Shown here: one piece after another, positions 25,902 to 35,700 of the stretch
Layout: each line of letters opens with the position of its first letter
Numbering within the stretch: position 1 is the stretch's first letter
NCBI GenBank assembly: GCA_003559735.1
Contig: PWKN01000237.1
Coordinates: forward strand, 1-55,228
Length of the DNA stretch: 55,228 nucleotides
Direction of reading: 5' to 3'
Source: Bacteroidales bacterium
Lineage (GTDB): Bacteria; Bacteroidota; Bacteroidia; Bacteroidales; UBA7960
Notes under the pieces: generated by a model
The model's input: only the letters and a program-made list of their open reading frames with translations
Databases searched by the model: none
What the model was told of the DNA's origin: nothing
Made by a program: the position numbers and the translations under genes

Positions 25902-28900
25902 ATGAAACGAGTTCTAATTTTTCTTGGTATGTTGCTTTTTATGGGGGCAACCCTGTTTGGGCAGCAGATCAATGTAACCGGTACTGTTACCGATGCCAGA
26001 GACGGTGCGTCCCTTCCCGGGGTGACCATTCTTCTGCAGGGAACAACAACCGGTACAGTTACTGATATTAACGGTAACTATGAAATCAGTGCGCCCGGAG
26101 ACGGTGTATTGGTTTTCTCTTTCATTGGTATGCAGACAAGGGAAGAACCGATCAACAACCGCAGCATTGTCAATGTGGAGCTGGAGCCTGAAGTGGTAGG
26201 CCTTGAAGAGGTGATCGTTGTTGCTTATGGTACTGCCCGTCGGGAGTCGTTTACCGGTGTGGCAGATGTGGTTACCTCTGAAAGGATAGAAAGAAGGGTT
26301 GTCTCAAACGCATCAAGGGTACTGGAAGGGACCACCCCGGGTGTTCAGGTGACCACCGGTAGCGGTCAGCCAGGATCGGGACAAGCGATCAGGCTGCGTG
26401 GTTTTGGTTCGATCTCTGCATCGAACGCCCCGCTGATCGTATTGGACGGAGCCCCTTATGATGGTCAGCTCAGCGACATCAATCCGAACGACATAGAGAG
26501 CATGTCGGTACTGAGGGATGCATCAGCCGCTGCACTTTATGGTGCAAGGGGTGCGAACGGTGTGATCATGATCACCACCAAGCGTGGTGCCGATGATGCC
26601 CCGGTGATGAACTTCAGGTCAACGGTTGGTTTTGTAGACCGGACCATGGAGGACTATCCGCAGGCTGACGAACGGGACTTTGTATTGCTGACCTTCGAAG
26701 CGGACCGGAACATGCGTCACTTTGGCATGGGACTGGACCTTCAGGAGGCCAACCAGCAGGCTGTCGGTAACCTGTTCGGTGCATTGGGCCAGTACAACCC
26801 TTTCAACATGCCTTATGAGGACCTGGTACAAATCGATCCGGCCAACCCATGGCTGGCAAACATCAATCCCAATGCCCAGCTGTTGTGGAGCGACGACTGG
26901 TACGAGCATATATTCCGTACCGCGGTTCGCCACGAGCATCAGTTCAGCGTATCCGGAGGGACTGATATCAGCGATTACTTCGTTTCGCTTGCCTTCCTGG
27001 ACGAAGAAGGGATCACGGTAACCACCGGGTTTGATCGTATTTCCGGACGTGTGAACGTGAACACACAGCCGGTGACCTGGTTCGAGACCGGGTTCAACCT
27101 GTCGGGTTCATTGACAGAAAGTGACTACATCCTCGATGGGGGCACCCAGATCACCAACCCGTTTTATTTCACAAGGAACATAGGACCGATCTACCCTGTG
27201 TATCTCAGGGATACTGATGGAAACTTCATCCTTGATGAAGCAGGCGACAAGATCTTTGACTTTGGTGTGGGCGATGGTCCGCAGGGCGATCGTCCGAGTA
27301 TGGGGAATTCCAACCTGGTTGGATCGCTTGTGCTGGACGACCGTTCGCATGTCAGGGAAAACCTGAGCGGACGTACCTTTGCCAAGTTTAACATCCTGCC
27401 AAACCTTACGTTCCAGGCCAATTTGAGTGCCGACTACTACAGCCAGTACACCACCACATTCCAAAATCCCCAGTTTGGTGATGCAGCCGGTGTTGGCGGA
27501 AGGGGCACCAAGCAATATATCAGGAACCTGAGTGTTACAGCCACCCAGCTGTTGAACTACTCACAAACTTTTGGCGACCATAACTTCGACCTGTTGCTGG
27601 GACACGAGTCGTACCAGCGGCAGTACAATGTTGCTTCTGCCACCCGTACGAACTATCCGGTACCTGGCATCACAGAGATCGGTATTGCCACGACAATGAC
27701 AGGGTCAACATCTTACCAGGACGAGTACAGGACTGAAGGATATTTCTCACGTCTGAACTATGATTACGACAACAGGTTTTACGGATCGGTGACTTACCGC
27801 CGCGATGGTTCTTCACGGTTCCACAAAGACAGCCGATGGGGTAACTTCTTCTCGGTAGGTGCTTCGTGGAGGGTTACACAGGAAGAATTCATGCAGGGCA
27901 TTGACTGGCTTGACAACCTGCGCTTTAAAGCAAGTTATGGTGAACAGGGTAACGACGGACTGCCTTCCTGGTATGCATGGCAGGCGTTCTATGATCTGGG
28001 ATATCCCAACCTGAACTTTCACGGGGCCGTATATGACAGGCTCGAGAACAAAGACCTTGTATGGGAAACCAATGCCAACACAAACGTTGGTATGGACTTC
28101 CGTGTATTCGACCGCGTAAGTGGTGAAGTTGACTACTTTATCCGCGCTTCCGATAACCTGCTGTTTGAAGTGCCACTGCCCCTTTCTTCAGGTATTACCA
28201 CCTACAGTATGAATATCGGCAGCATGGAAAACCGTGGGGTTGAATTCAGACTGCTGGTTGATGTTGTCCGTAGAAGGGACTTCCGCTGGAACTTTGACTT
28301 CAACATCACCCATTTAACCAACGAGATCACCGACATGCCCGAGCAGCTTGAAGGGATGATCGTAGGTACCAAGCGTCTCGACATCGGCAGGTCATTGTAC
28401 GATTACTACCTGCGTGAAGTATCACACATTGATCCGGCGACTGGCGAAACACACTACTTCCGTGATTTCCGCGATGATGATGGAGAGCGTATTGAGGATG
28501 GGGACAGGGAAACCGTAACCAACCACCTGATGGCAGACCGCTATTATGTGGGCACAGCAATTCCCGATGCGTTTGGTGGATTTACCAACAACTTCCAGTT
28601 CAGGAACTGGGATCTTTCCGTTCTCTTCAGCTACAGCCTGGGTGGTCTGACATACGACAACCTCTATGCTTCCATGTTTAACGCACGCTTCTGGGCTGGT
28701 GATTATGGAAACGCCATACATGCCGACAGAACAGGACGCTGGAGGCAACCCGGCGACGAAACCGGTCAGCCCCGGATGGAGCAGGGTAGTGCAGCCATTT
28801 ATGCCGCTACATCTGATTTCCGCCTGTTTGATATGACATACCTGAAGCTGACAAACGTTACCCTCGGTTACAATCTTCCTGCAAGTCTGTCTCAGCGCAT

Positions 28901-29057
28901 TGGCATCACCAACATGCGTCTGTATGCCGCAGGAGACAACCTGTTTATCTGGAACGAGGTACAGGGTATGAACCCGGCGCATAGCTTTACCGGAACTACC
29001 AACTGGACATTCGTACCTGTGCGGACTGTTACGTTTGGTGTTAATCTTCAGTTTTAG
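25902..29057 (+). CDS. SusC/RagA family TonB-linked outer-membrane transporter
   Basis: The 1051-residue TonB-linked transporter has a signal peptide (1-20, ending LFGQ), a carboxypeptidase-regulatory-like domain (about 22-98: VTGTVTDARDGASLPGVTILLQG), the SusC signature (EEVIVVAYGTARRESFTGVADVV, about 103-125), a plug (about 130-235: LRGFGSISASNAPLIVLDGAPYDG ... LYGARGANGVIMITTKRG) and a barrel ending in GVNLQF. With the SusD lipoprotein 10 bp downstream it forms a lid-and-barrel importer for oligosaccharides or peptides. No polysaccharide-degrading enzyme is linked, whereas secreted proteases are nearby, so a RagAB-like peptide role is possible but unproven. A strong promoter lies upstream. 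Confidence 0.96.
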   Translation: MKRVLIFLGMLLFMGATLFGQQINVTGTVTDARDGASLPGVTILLQGTTTGTVTDINGNYEISAPGDGVLVFSFIGMQTREEPINNRSIVNVELEPEVVGLEEVIVVAYGTARRESFTGVADVVTSERIERRVVSNASRVLEGTTPGVQVTTGSGQPGSGQAIRLRGFGSISASNAPLIVLDGAPYDGQLSDINPNDIESMSVLRDASAAALYGARGANGVIMITTKRGADDAPVMNFRSTVGFVDRTMEDYPQADERDFVLLTFEADRNMRHFGMGLDLQEANQQAVGNLFGALGQYNPFNMPYEDLVQIDPANPWLANINPNAQLLWSDDWYEHIFRTAVRHEHQFSVSGGTDISDYFVSLAFLDEEGITVTTGFDRISGRVNVNTQPVTWFETGFNLSGSLTESDYILDGGTQITNPFYFTRNIGPIYPVYLRDTDGNFILDEAGDKIFDFGVGDGPQGDRPSMGNSNLVGSLVLDDRSHVRENLSGRTFAKFNILPNLTFQANLSADYYSQYTTTFQNPQFGDAAGVGGRGTKQYIRNLSVTATQLLNYSQTFGDHNFDLLLGHESYQRQYNVASATRTNYPVPGITEIGIATTMTGSTSYQDEYRTEGYFSRLNYDYDNRFYGSVTYRRDGSSRFHKDSRWGNFFSVGASWRVTQEEFMQGIDWLDNLRFKASYGEQGNDGLPSWYAWQAFYDLGYPNLNFHGAVYDRLENKDLVWETNANTNVGMDFRVFDRVSGEVDYFIRASDNLLFEVPLPLSSGITTYSMNIGSMENRGVEFRLLVDVVRRRDFRWNFDFNITHLTNEITDMPEQLEGMIVGTKRLDIGRSLYDYYLREVSHIDPATGETHYFRDFRDDDGERIEDGDRETVTNHLMADRYYVGTAIPDAFGGFTNNFQFRNWDLSVLFSYSLGGLTYDNLYASMFNARFWAGDYGNAIHADRTGRWRQPGDETGQPRMEQGSAAIYAATSDFRLFDMTYLKLTNVTLGYNLPASLSQRIGITNMRLYAAGDNLFIWNEVQGMNPAHSFTGTTNWTFVPVRTVTFGVNLQF

Positions 29058-29079
29058 TAATCTTTAAATGACAGAAAAA

Positions 29080-30606
29080 ATGAAAATAAATAAAATATTT
29101 ATCAGCATGCTGCTATTGGCCTTCGTGCTTAGCAGTTGCGAGGAAGATTTCCTGGAAACGGCACCAACAGACTCATTGGAAGCCGGAACCATGTTCGAGT
29201 CCCTCGAGGGTGCTAATGCTGCTCTGAACGGTATGTACAGGTTTTTGTATGCATTTGAACCCGAATTCGGTACCAACCACCATGGCTTCGGACACATGTC
29301 GACCAACATGGACCTGTCTCTGATGGGTCAGCATATGGTAGGTAATGTACTTGCACATGGGTGGTTCGGACAACAATACGCATGGCGTACCCACCGCAAT
29401 GCAGATGCAGGCGTTACCCACCTGCGCTGGTTTATCTATTACAAGATGATCCTGAATGCAAACATGATCATCCATAATGCACCCAATATTGACGGTGCAC
29501 TGCCTTCTGAGATCAACCGGGTCATGGCACAGGGTCTGGCAGCCCGCGGTTTTGGATATTATATGCTTGTGCAGATGTTTGCTCCTGCCTATCATGTAAA
29601 TCCAAACGCCCCTGCCGTTCCCCTGTTGCTTGAGCAGGCAGACGAAGGACAACCGAGGGAAACACTCACAAAAGTGTATGACCAGATCTATGCTGACCTC
29701 ACGCAGGCCATTGAATTGTTTGGTGGCAGCACGGCACAGCAGCACAAATCACATATCAGTCTGCCGGTTGCCCACGGCTTAATGGCCAGGACTGCACTGG
29801 CAAGACGTGACTATGCACTGGCACGCGACCATGCCTCCATGGCCATTGACTTGTTCCCTGGCAGCCTGTTTACCGCTGATGCTTATCCACCCCCATTCCA
29901 GGGGACGTTTGCCGGATGGCCACGGAACCAGTTGTTTAACAGCATCGGTGCCTCCGAATGGATGTGGGGAATGGAGATCAATGAAGAGCAGGCCACCATC
30001 TTTGCCTCATTCTTCAGCCACATTGATCCCACAATATTTGGCTATGCCCAGCTGAGTAACCAGAAGCTGATCAGCTCAGGTGAAAATGGCCTTTACCACC
30101 GGATGAGCGAGACGGATGTGCGCCGCAACCTCTTCGTTGATCCGGAGTATGCCGTTGCATACATGGTGCCTTATGCCCAGGTGAAATTTATTGTTCCGAC
30201 AGTTGGTTCATGGGAAGCTGATTACGTGTTTATGCGCCTGGCCGAAATGTACCTGATCAAGGCCGAAGCGCAGGCACGGCTCGGACAGGATGGTCCGGCT
30301 GCCGAAACCCTCTTTGAACTCATTCAAAACAGGGATCCTGAATATACCCTCTCTGCCAATACCGGTAACGACCTGATCGAAGAGATCATGTTCCACCGCG
30401 CGGTTGAGCTTTGGGGTGAAGGGTTCGATTTTATTGACCTGAAGCGTACGGGTTCCCCCCTCTATCGTGTAGACAAAGGGCATTCACCTGAATTGGCTGT
30501 CAGGATTGAGTATGAAGCAGACGGCATTGAGTGGATGTGGCTCGTCCCAACCGATGAGATCGACGCCAACGATGCCATCAGTTCAGGCGATCAGAATCCG
30601 CAATAA
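29080..30606 (+). CDS. SusD/RagB family surface lipoprotein
   Basis: This 508-residue lipoprotein is the substrate-binding lid of the SusC partner. I prefer the start at 29080 (MKINKIFISMLLLAFVLSSC), which gives a compact lipoprotein signal with the lipobox cysteine at residue 20. An ATG four codons upstream (29068) is the alternative. The sequence begins EEDFLETAPTDSLEAGTMFES after the cysteine, typical of SusD, followed by TPR-like helices (RVMAQGLAARGFGYYMLVQMFAP) and the C-terminal RLAEMYLIKAEAQARLG ... HRAVELWGEGFDFIDLKRTG. Length is usual for the family. A strong hairpin terminator at 30642-30677 ends the two-gene operon. Confidence 0.95.
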   Translation: MKINKIFISMLLLAFVLSSCEEDFLETAPTDSLEAGTMFESLEGANAALNGMYRFLYAFEPEFGTNHHGFGHMSTNMDLSLMGQHMVGNVLAHGWFGQQYAWRTHRNADAGVTHLRWFIYYKMILNANMIIHNAPNIDGALPSEINRVMAQGLAARGFGYYMLVQMFAPAYHVNPNAPAVPLLLEQADEGQPRETLTKVYDQIYADLTQAIELFGGSTAQQHKSHISLPVAHGLMARTALARRDYALARDHASMAIDLFPGSLFTADAYPPPFQGTFAGWPRNQLFNSIGASEWMWGMEINEEQATIFASFFSHIDPTIFGYAQLSNQKLISSGENGLYHRMSETDVRRNLFVDPEYAVAYMVPYAQVKFIVPTVGSWEADYVFMRLAEMYLIKAEAQARLGQDGPAAETLFELIQNRDPEYTLSANTGNDLIEEIMFHRAVELWGEGFDFIDLKRTGSPLYRVDKGHSPELAVRIEYEADGIEWMWLVPTDEIDANDAISSGDQNPQ

Positions 30607-30641
30607 CCTTGCTATCCGGTTTTATCCGGAACTTTCAGTAA

Positions 30642-30677
30642 AAAACCCCGGAGGGCACTATGGCGCTCCGGGGTTTT
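30642..30677 (+). terminator. Strong terminator after susCD
   Basis: The perfect 12-bp inverted repeat AAAACCCCGGAG (30642-30653) / CTCCGGGGTTTT (30666-30677) has a GC-rich stem and a 12-nt loop whose ends can pair further. The A/T ends on both sides make it suitable for both directions, fitting its place between convergent genes. Confidence 0.9.
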
Positions 30678-30678
30678 C

Positions 30679-30825
30679 TGTGCCTGTCTATGCTATCCGG
30701 TTTCTGCGTTATGCTTGTTTTGAAAACAGTCATTTGAAAGAGTAAACAGCCTGGTTTTTAAAAACTGTGCAAGCCTTGAGTCCGAACATTATGGCTCAGA
30801 GACTTGACTATATGGACAGACTCTC
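30679..30825 (+). repeat. Dispersed MITE-like repeat, copy C (most complete)
   Basis: About 147 bp in the order TGTGCCTGTCTATGC, TCCGGTTTCTGCGTTATGC, TTGTTTTGAAAACAGTCATT, AGAGTAAAC, GGTTTTTAAAAACTG, GCAAGCCTTGA, CCGAACATTATGG and a right end whose complement reads GAGAGTCTGTCCATATAGTC. The two ends form imperfect terminal inverted repeats of about 20 bp. No coding potential is visible, so it is a non-autonomous element. Copies A, B and D in this window are partial versions. Confidence 0.8.
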
Positions 30826-30850
30826 AATATTGTGCATGATGCTTAGGTTT

Positions 30851-30965
30851 CTCCGGGTCAGACAAGATGTTCTATAGGTTTTCCCGGGGGTGTCATTGGC
30901 CGGCTACAGCTCAACGCGTCCTTAACCCTTCGGGTCAGACAGGGTGTTCTATGTGTTTTCGCGGG
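30851..30965 (+). repeat. Two-copy imperfect direct repeat of about 37 bp
   Basis: Copy one (30851-30888) contains CGGGTCAGACAAGATGTTCT, then ATAGGTTTTCCCGGG. Copy two (30929-30965) contains CGGGTCAGACAGGGTGTTCT, then ATGTGTTTTCGCGGG. They are about 77 bp apart and lie just beyond repeat copy C and before the convergent SusD-like gene. The function is unknown. CGGG occurs at both ends of each unit. Confidence 0.6.
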
Positions 30966-30974
30966 ACATCCGTC

Positions 30975-32354
30975 TTATTCAACATCCCACCACATTCTTG
31001 TATACAGGGTTACATCGTGCGGTACGTTATCGCTGTTTGTGTTGAATTCCCGCCAGGGATAGAGAAACCTGCGGGGGATTCCCTGCAAGGTATCATTCCC
31101 ATAGGGCGTGAGGGTGGGGTAACCCGTGCGTCTGTAGTCAGACCAGACTTCCGGATTAAGGAACAATGCAATGTATTTGGCATTGATGATCTGTTCGATC
31201 GTCACGTTTTCGACCGATGCATGTTCGGCCTCCCATTCGGGGTCTTCAATGCCAAAAGAACGCAGCGAGGAGATCACCGCCTCCTCAAAAGCCATGTCGG
31301 CCTGTACCTGGTCTCCCATTCTAAAGTATACCTCGGCCTCCATGAACATTTGTTCAGTATGGCTGATCAGTTTGATGGGTGTATCTTTTGATGCCACGGC
31401 AGCGGCCGGGAAAGATGCGTTGAAATTTATGCTTCCCGGTTCAAGACCCAGGTAATTGCCATTGATATTGTCTTTTACAAAGTAAGGCAGCCTTGGATCA
31501 TTCTGTTCTTTCAGCATGTTTACGAAATATGCCCCCACACGTGTGTGCCGGCGGTTTTCATCAAAGTAATGGTGGGGATTTTCCTGGTTCAGGCTTTGGT
31601 CAAAATGGTATACCATGTCGTCGTGTGCACTGCCAAATAATTCCCTGCTTTGGATGTTGTCAAGTGCCATCGAGTAATCGTCACCCTGGTTGCCCATACG
31701 CAGCATATAGCGAAGACGGATCACATTGGCCGCTTTTTCCCATTTGTCCAGGTCTCCACCATATATCATGTCATGATCCGGTCCCGGAAATAACCCCACA
31801 GCCGGATCGGCACCACGCAGATCGGCAATGCCCATTTCGAGCAGCTGGAACATTTCCATATAGATGATGTCCTGGGTGTCATAGGCAGGGAATCCGGTTC
31901 CTGCAAAGTACTCATTTGCCTGACTAAAAGGGAGGTCACCCCAGGTGTCGGTCATCATTCCCAGGCAATAAGCCTGTAAGATCCTTGCGATGCCCCGAAA
32001 TGCCCTTGATCCCGACTCCTCCGCATAAGCGATGATCGACTTCAGTTCGATATATATGTTGCTGTAATAAAAATACCATATGTCGTCAGTATCTCCACTT
32101 TCCATGGCATAAGTGTCAATCCTGTTAAAAATGCCCCTGATGCCCCCCAGCTGCTGTGCCCACTGCAACTGGTATCTTGCCATGTCGAGCCCTTGCCAGT
32201 AGGCAATAATATACTGTGCATAGGGCATTCTGTCCTGTAACTCTTCCTCGGGGGTGGGTTGTTCAAAATCATCGTCAAATACATTGCACGATGTAACATA
32301 AACCATCAGACCCAATCCTATGGCGAGCAATACAAGCGTTTTTTTTATCATCAT
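30975..32354 (-). CDS. Orphan SusD/RagB-like outer-membrane lipoprotein
   Basis: The 459-residue protein has a lipoprotein signal with cysteine at about residue 23 (LMVYVTSCNVFDDD) and the features of the SusD-like subfamily common in non-polysaccharide loci: GLDMARYQLQWAQQLGGI, FRGIARILQAYCLGMMTDTWGDLPFSQA, KWEKAANVIRLRYMLRM, MFMEAEVYFRMG and YIALFLNPEVWSDYRRTG near the C-terminus. It is on the opposite strand to the SusCD pair and converges with it, and no SusC lies next to it. It is either a partner for a distant SusC or an accessory lid. The neighbouring metalloprotease is divergent and may be unrelated. Confidence 0.9.
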   Translation of the reverse strand: MMIKKTLVLLAIGLGLMVYVTSCNVFDDDFEQPTPEEELQDRMPYAQYIIAYWQGLDMARYQLQWAQQLGGIRGIFNRIDTYAMESGDTDDIWYFYYSNIYIELKSIIAYAEESGSRAFRGIARILQAYCLGMMTDTWGDLPFSQANEYFAGTGFPAYDTQDIIYMEMFQLLEMGIADLRGADPAVGLFPGPDHDMIYGGDLDKWEKAANVIRLRYMLRMGNQGDDYSMALDNIQSRELFGSAHDDMVYHFDQSLNQENPHHYFDENRRHTRVGAYFVNMLKEQNDPRLPYFVKDNINGNYLGLEPGSINFNASFPAAAVASKDTPIKLISHTEQMFMEAEVYFRMGDQVQADMAFEEAVISSLRSFGIEDPEWEAEHASVENVTIEQIINAKYIALFLNPEVWSDYRRTGYPTLTPYGNDTLQGIPRRFLYPWREFNTNSDNVPHDVTLYTRMWWDVE

Positions 32355-32731
32355 TGTTTTTCTTTTTTGATTTTTGAGGCCAGAAACGAGCCGACCTTTG
32401 TACCATCATGTTTTATCAAAATATGTACCAAATTATAGGCGGCAACTACAGTTATTCATTCAATAGCATGTCTGTTTTATGGTCCGGCAGGCAACAGGCG
32501 AACCGGACTGACGCAAAAGTACATTTTTTTATTCAGAACTGATTGAATGGGAAAGAAACCAGCGCTGATCAGGTTGATATCCCTGCCATTTGTCAGCCTC
32601 TGTTGTTCATGCAGGCCAGGTGAACTTTCGCTGCACCAAAATGGTTACTTGATGATGTTGGTGCACTTTTTTTGTGTATTTTTATCAACTATTAAACGGA
32701 TGAACTTAAAAACCTTAATGGTGCAGTTGTT
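32355..32731. other. Divergent intergenic region, 377 bp
   Basis: This lies between the SusD-like gene and the metalloprotease gene, both of whose promoters it must hold. TAnnTTTG matches are imperfect on both strands. A 62-codon plus-strand reading frame (32547-32735) overlaps the metalloprotease start by ATGA and has a Cys-rich start, but composition and lack of similarity make it a doubtful gene. No repeat or RNA gene is seen. Confidence 0.5.
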
Positions 32732-35700
32732 ATGAGAAAACCCGGTAAAAACCATATAGTTTCTTTTAATTTGGCGGCTTGCCTGCTGTTTTTCCTTTTG
32801 TTTGCACAACCGGTCTCGTTGGTTGGACAGCCGGTTGATCATCTGCTTATAGGGCAGCACGATGTTTACAAAACAATCACCCAGGTAGAGGACCTGTGGT
32901 TTTATGATAACGCTGGTTCTGTTACCCGGTATACCCCTGTGGTGTTGGGCGGCTTCCTGACAGGGAAAAGTGTTGCCAGGCGCGGAGATAACCTGCAGCT
33001 AAACCTGTTTCCTGATGTGGAGAAAACCGCAGTGATAGAAAGGGTATACACCAATGTTAACGGCACAATGTCGGTTCGTGCCGCTTTGCAACCACCCGGT
33101 TCGGGATATGTGTTGCTATCGGAAACCGGGGGGCGGACACTCGGACTGATCAATATCCGGAACCGTGGCAACAATTTGTACCGGATTACCAGTGATCCGG
33201 AAACAGGGACTCATTACCTGGTGGAACTGAACAGGGAAAAGATGGATGAAATCCATGATTGTCCGCTGATGCACCCCCCATATGTGAGCGAACAGGAGAA
33301 GAAGCAGCAAAAACAGGTCAGGAAGCAACTCGATGAGAAAGGCCTTGGTCCGGATGATCATGCAGCTGTTGACATTATGATCGTTTATACACCGGCGGCA
33401 CGCGACTGGGCAAATGCCAACGAAGGGGGGATTGAAAATACCATTGCCATTGCCATGGAAATTGCCCAAATGGTGTCGGACCTCAGTGAACTGAATATCT
33501 CATTCCGCCTGGTCCATTCACGGTTGGTTGAATATGAAGAGGCTGAGAATGCGGGGACAGACCTGCGGCGATTGACAGCAAGTGCCACATTCAATCCATG
33601 GGGACAGGAGCATGACGGGGAAACGATCCCTGGTTTTATGAATGCAGTACATGTTTGGAGGGATGAATACGGTGCCGACCTTGTAGGCCTTTTTGCCCGG
33701 AGGGCTGATGTTGGGGGACTGGGATGGCAGCTTACAAATCCGCTGGGAATCCCAAACTATGGTTTTTCGCTGACAAGGGTGCAGCAGGCCTCGTGGACCT
33801 ATACGCATATTCACGAAGTGGGACACAACATGGGCGCACACCACCATAAAGAGCAATCGGAGGAGACAGACCCCGGACCGGGGGTGTTTGATTATTCGGC
33901 CGGATGGCGCTGGACAGGTGTTGATGGCGGACACTTTGCTTCTGTGATGACATACGAAGGCGGACAGTGGTTTGAGGATGGCATCGACCATCAGCGGACA
34001 CCCTATTTTTCCAACCCCCAGGTGTTTCACCAGGAAGTACCCACAGGGCACCCTGTTGATGGTGACAATGCGCGGACGCTCAGGGAAATGAAACATGTGA
34101 TTGGTGCTTACCGGACAAAAGAGATCGATGCGGTGAGGGGGATTGTATACGATATGGATGGTGTGCCGGTAAATGGGGCAAAAATTGCAGTCGAAGAGGT
34201 GGGTGCGATCATCTATACAACAAAAGACGGGACCTTTTCCATTCCCTACCTGCCTGCCGGTGAAAACCTGCTGCATGTTTACAAAACGGGCTTCTATCCA
34301 ATCGAAGAGGTAGTCAACATCGTACCCGGAGAAACCAGGGCGCTGGAGTTTCAGCTGGTGGTTCTCACCGATGTTCAACTGACCGGTTTTGTTGCCTATG
34401 AGGAAGACAAGGGCACCGGTGTGGATGGTGCCATGATCAGGATAACCCGTGGCAATGAAGTATATACTGCAAAAACAGATCAGGGTCTTTTCGTGATGGA
34501 AGATTTTCCGGGGGGCTTTACTTACGATGTCATGGCAGCAATGCCCGGGTACGATGTCCACAAAGAGGAGGCAACAGTGGGAATGGATTACTACAGCACG
34601 CTGGACACCATTTACTTGCAGCAAGCCTTTTTGCCTGTTGATGAGATACGGGCCGAGGTTAGCGATGATCATGTTGACATTTATTGGGATGCCCCGTCGT
34701 TTATTGGCGAATACCGCTATGATGGCGGTTCACCAGGAAGCGGACTGGGTTTTACGGAAGCCCAGAACAGTTTGCTTGGTGCCGCCCATCGCCGTCATGC
34801 CTGGATAGAGAATGTCAGCTGGTTGTCGACAGGTGATAGCGAAGAACGTGTGAACCTGCGTATTCTCGGACTTACTTCAGATGGCAAGCCCAATCGTGGC
34901 GACTTGCTCTATGAAGCATTGGATATCAATAACAATCCGGGTCAATGGAGCCATTATGAACTGGAGGAAACCCTTTATGCACCCTATGGGTTCTTTGTGG
35001 GCGTCGGGGCAAAAGGGGTATTCTACCTGGCTATTGATGAACATAACTTCAGACCCGGCACCAACTTTGCCACCTCCGACTTTGACCGTTTTGACCTTCA
35101 GGACATGGCGGATACTGATTTCAAGAGTAACTTTTTTATCCGTGCCTACGGGTATGATTTTGGCCGGTGGCTGAAACAAGACAAGAAGATGGTCCAGGGA
35201 ACAGATCATGTAATCCCGCTGGATATCGATTTGTCTGAAAGCCATTTTGCCGGTGGACCAGTCCCGGTGATAAAGGAACCTTACCTGGGCGAACCGACCG
35301 GTTACAATATTTTCCTGGCCGACACGCTCAATGGTTTTCACGGCCCGCATGCTGAAAACATTAGTGAGACTTCGTACCGGTTTTCCGGACTTCCTGATGG
35401 TCGCTACTATGCCGGTGTGCAGGCCATTTATCCGGATGGCTTGTCCGGAATAACGGCAAAGAGGATATTTTCCGGAACTCCGATCTATTACCTTTCATTG
35501 TATGCGGAACCTGCAGATGGTGGTGTGGTTGCAACAGAGGGTCTCTACAGGGAAAACCAGATGGTTGAACTCGATGCCGTAGCATATGCAGGATACAATT
35601 TTGTTTCCTGGAAAGATGATGACGACAACGTGATATCGTATACGCCCCGGCTAGACTACCGGATGTCTTCAAAAGATACGCATCTGACTGCTTATTTTGA

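Larger units (their letters stand above)
30607..30974. other. Convergent intergenic region with terminator, repeat copy C and a direct repeat
   Basis: The 368 bp between the SusD gene and the convergent SusD-like gene hold a terminator (30642-30677), the longest copy of the dispersed repeat (30679-30825), and a two-copy imperfect direct repeat (30851-30888, 30929-30965). No coding region is supported. Confidence 0.7.

Noticed and set aside
30867-31391. Plus-strand open frame of 174 codons overlapping the end of the SusD-like gene
   Set aside because: Most of it is antisense to the SusD-like C-terminus and its start lies in the direct-repeat region. It has no coding features.
32547-32735. Small plus-strand frame overlapping the metalloprotease start by ATGA
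   Set aside because: The 4-bp overlap looks like coupling, but the 62 residues have no similarity, no own promoter, and the region is where the protease promoter should be. Left as doubtful.
33518-34672. Minus-strand open frame of 384 codons inside the metalloprotease gene
   Set aside because: It lies wholly antisense to a well-supported protease with zinc motif and T9SS tail. The translation is low in structure, rich in His/Cys/Arg typical of shadow frames, and has no family resemblance.
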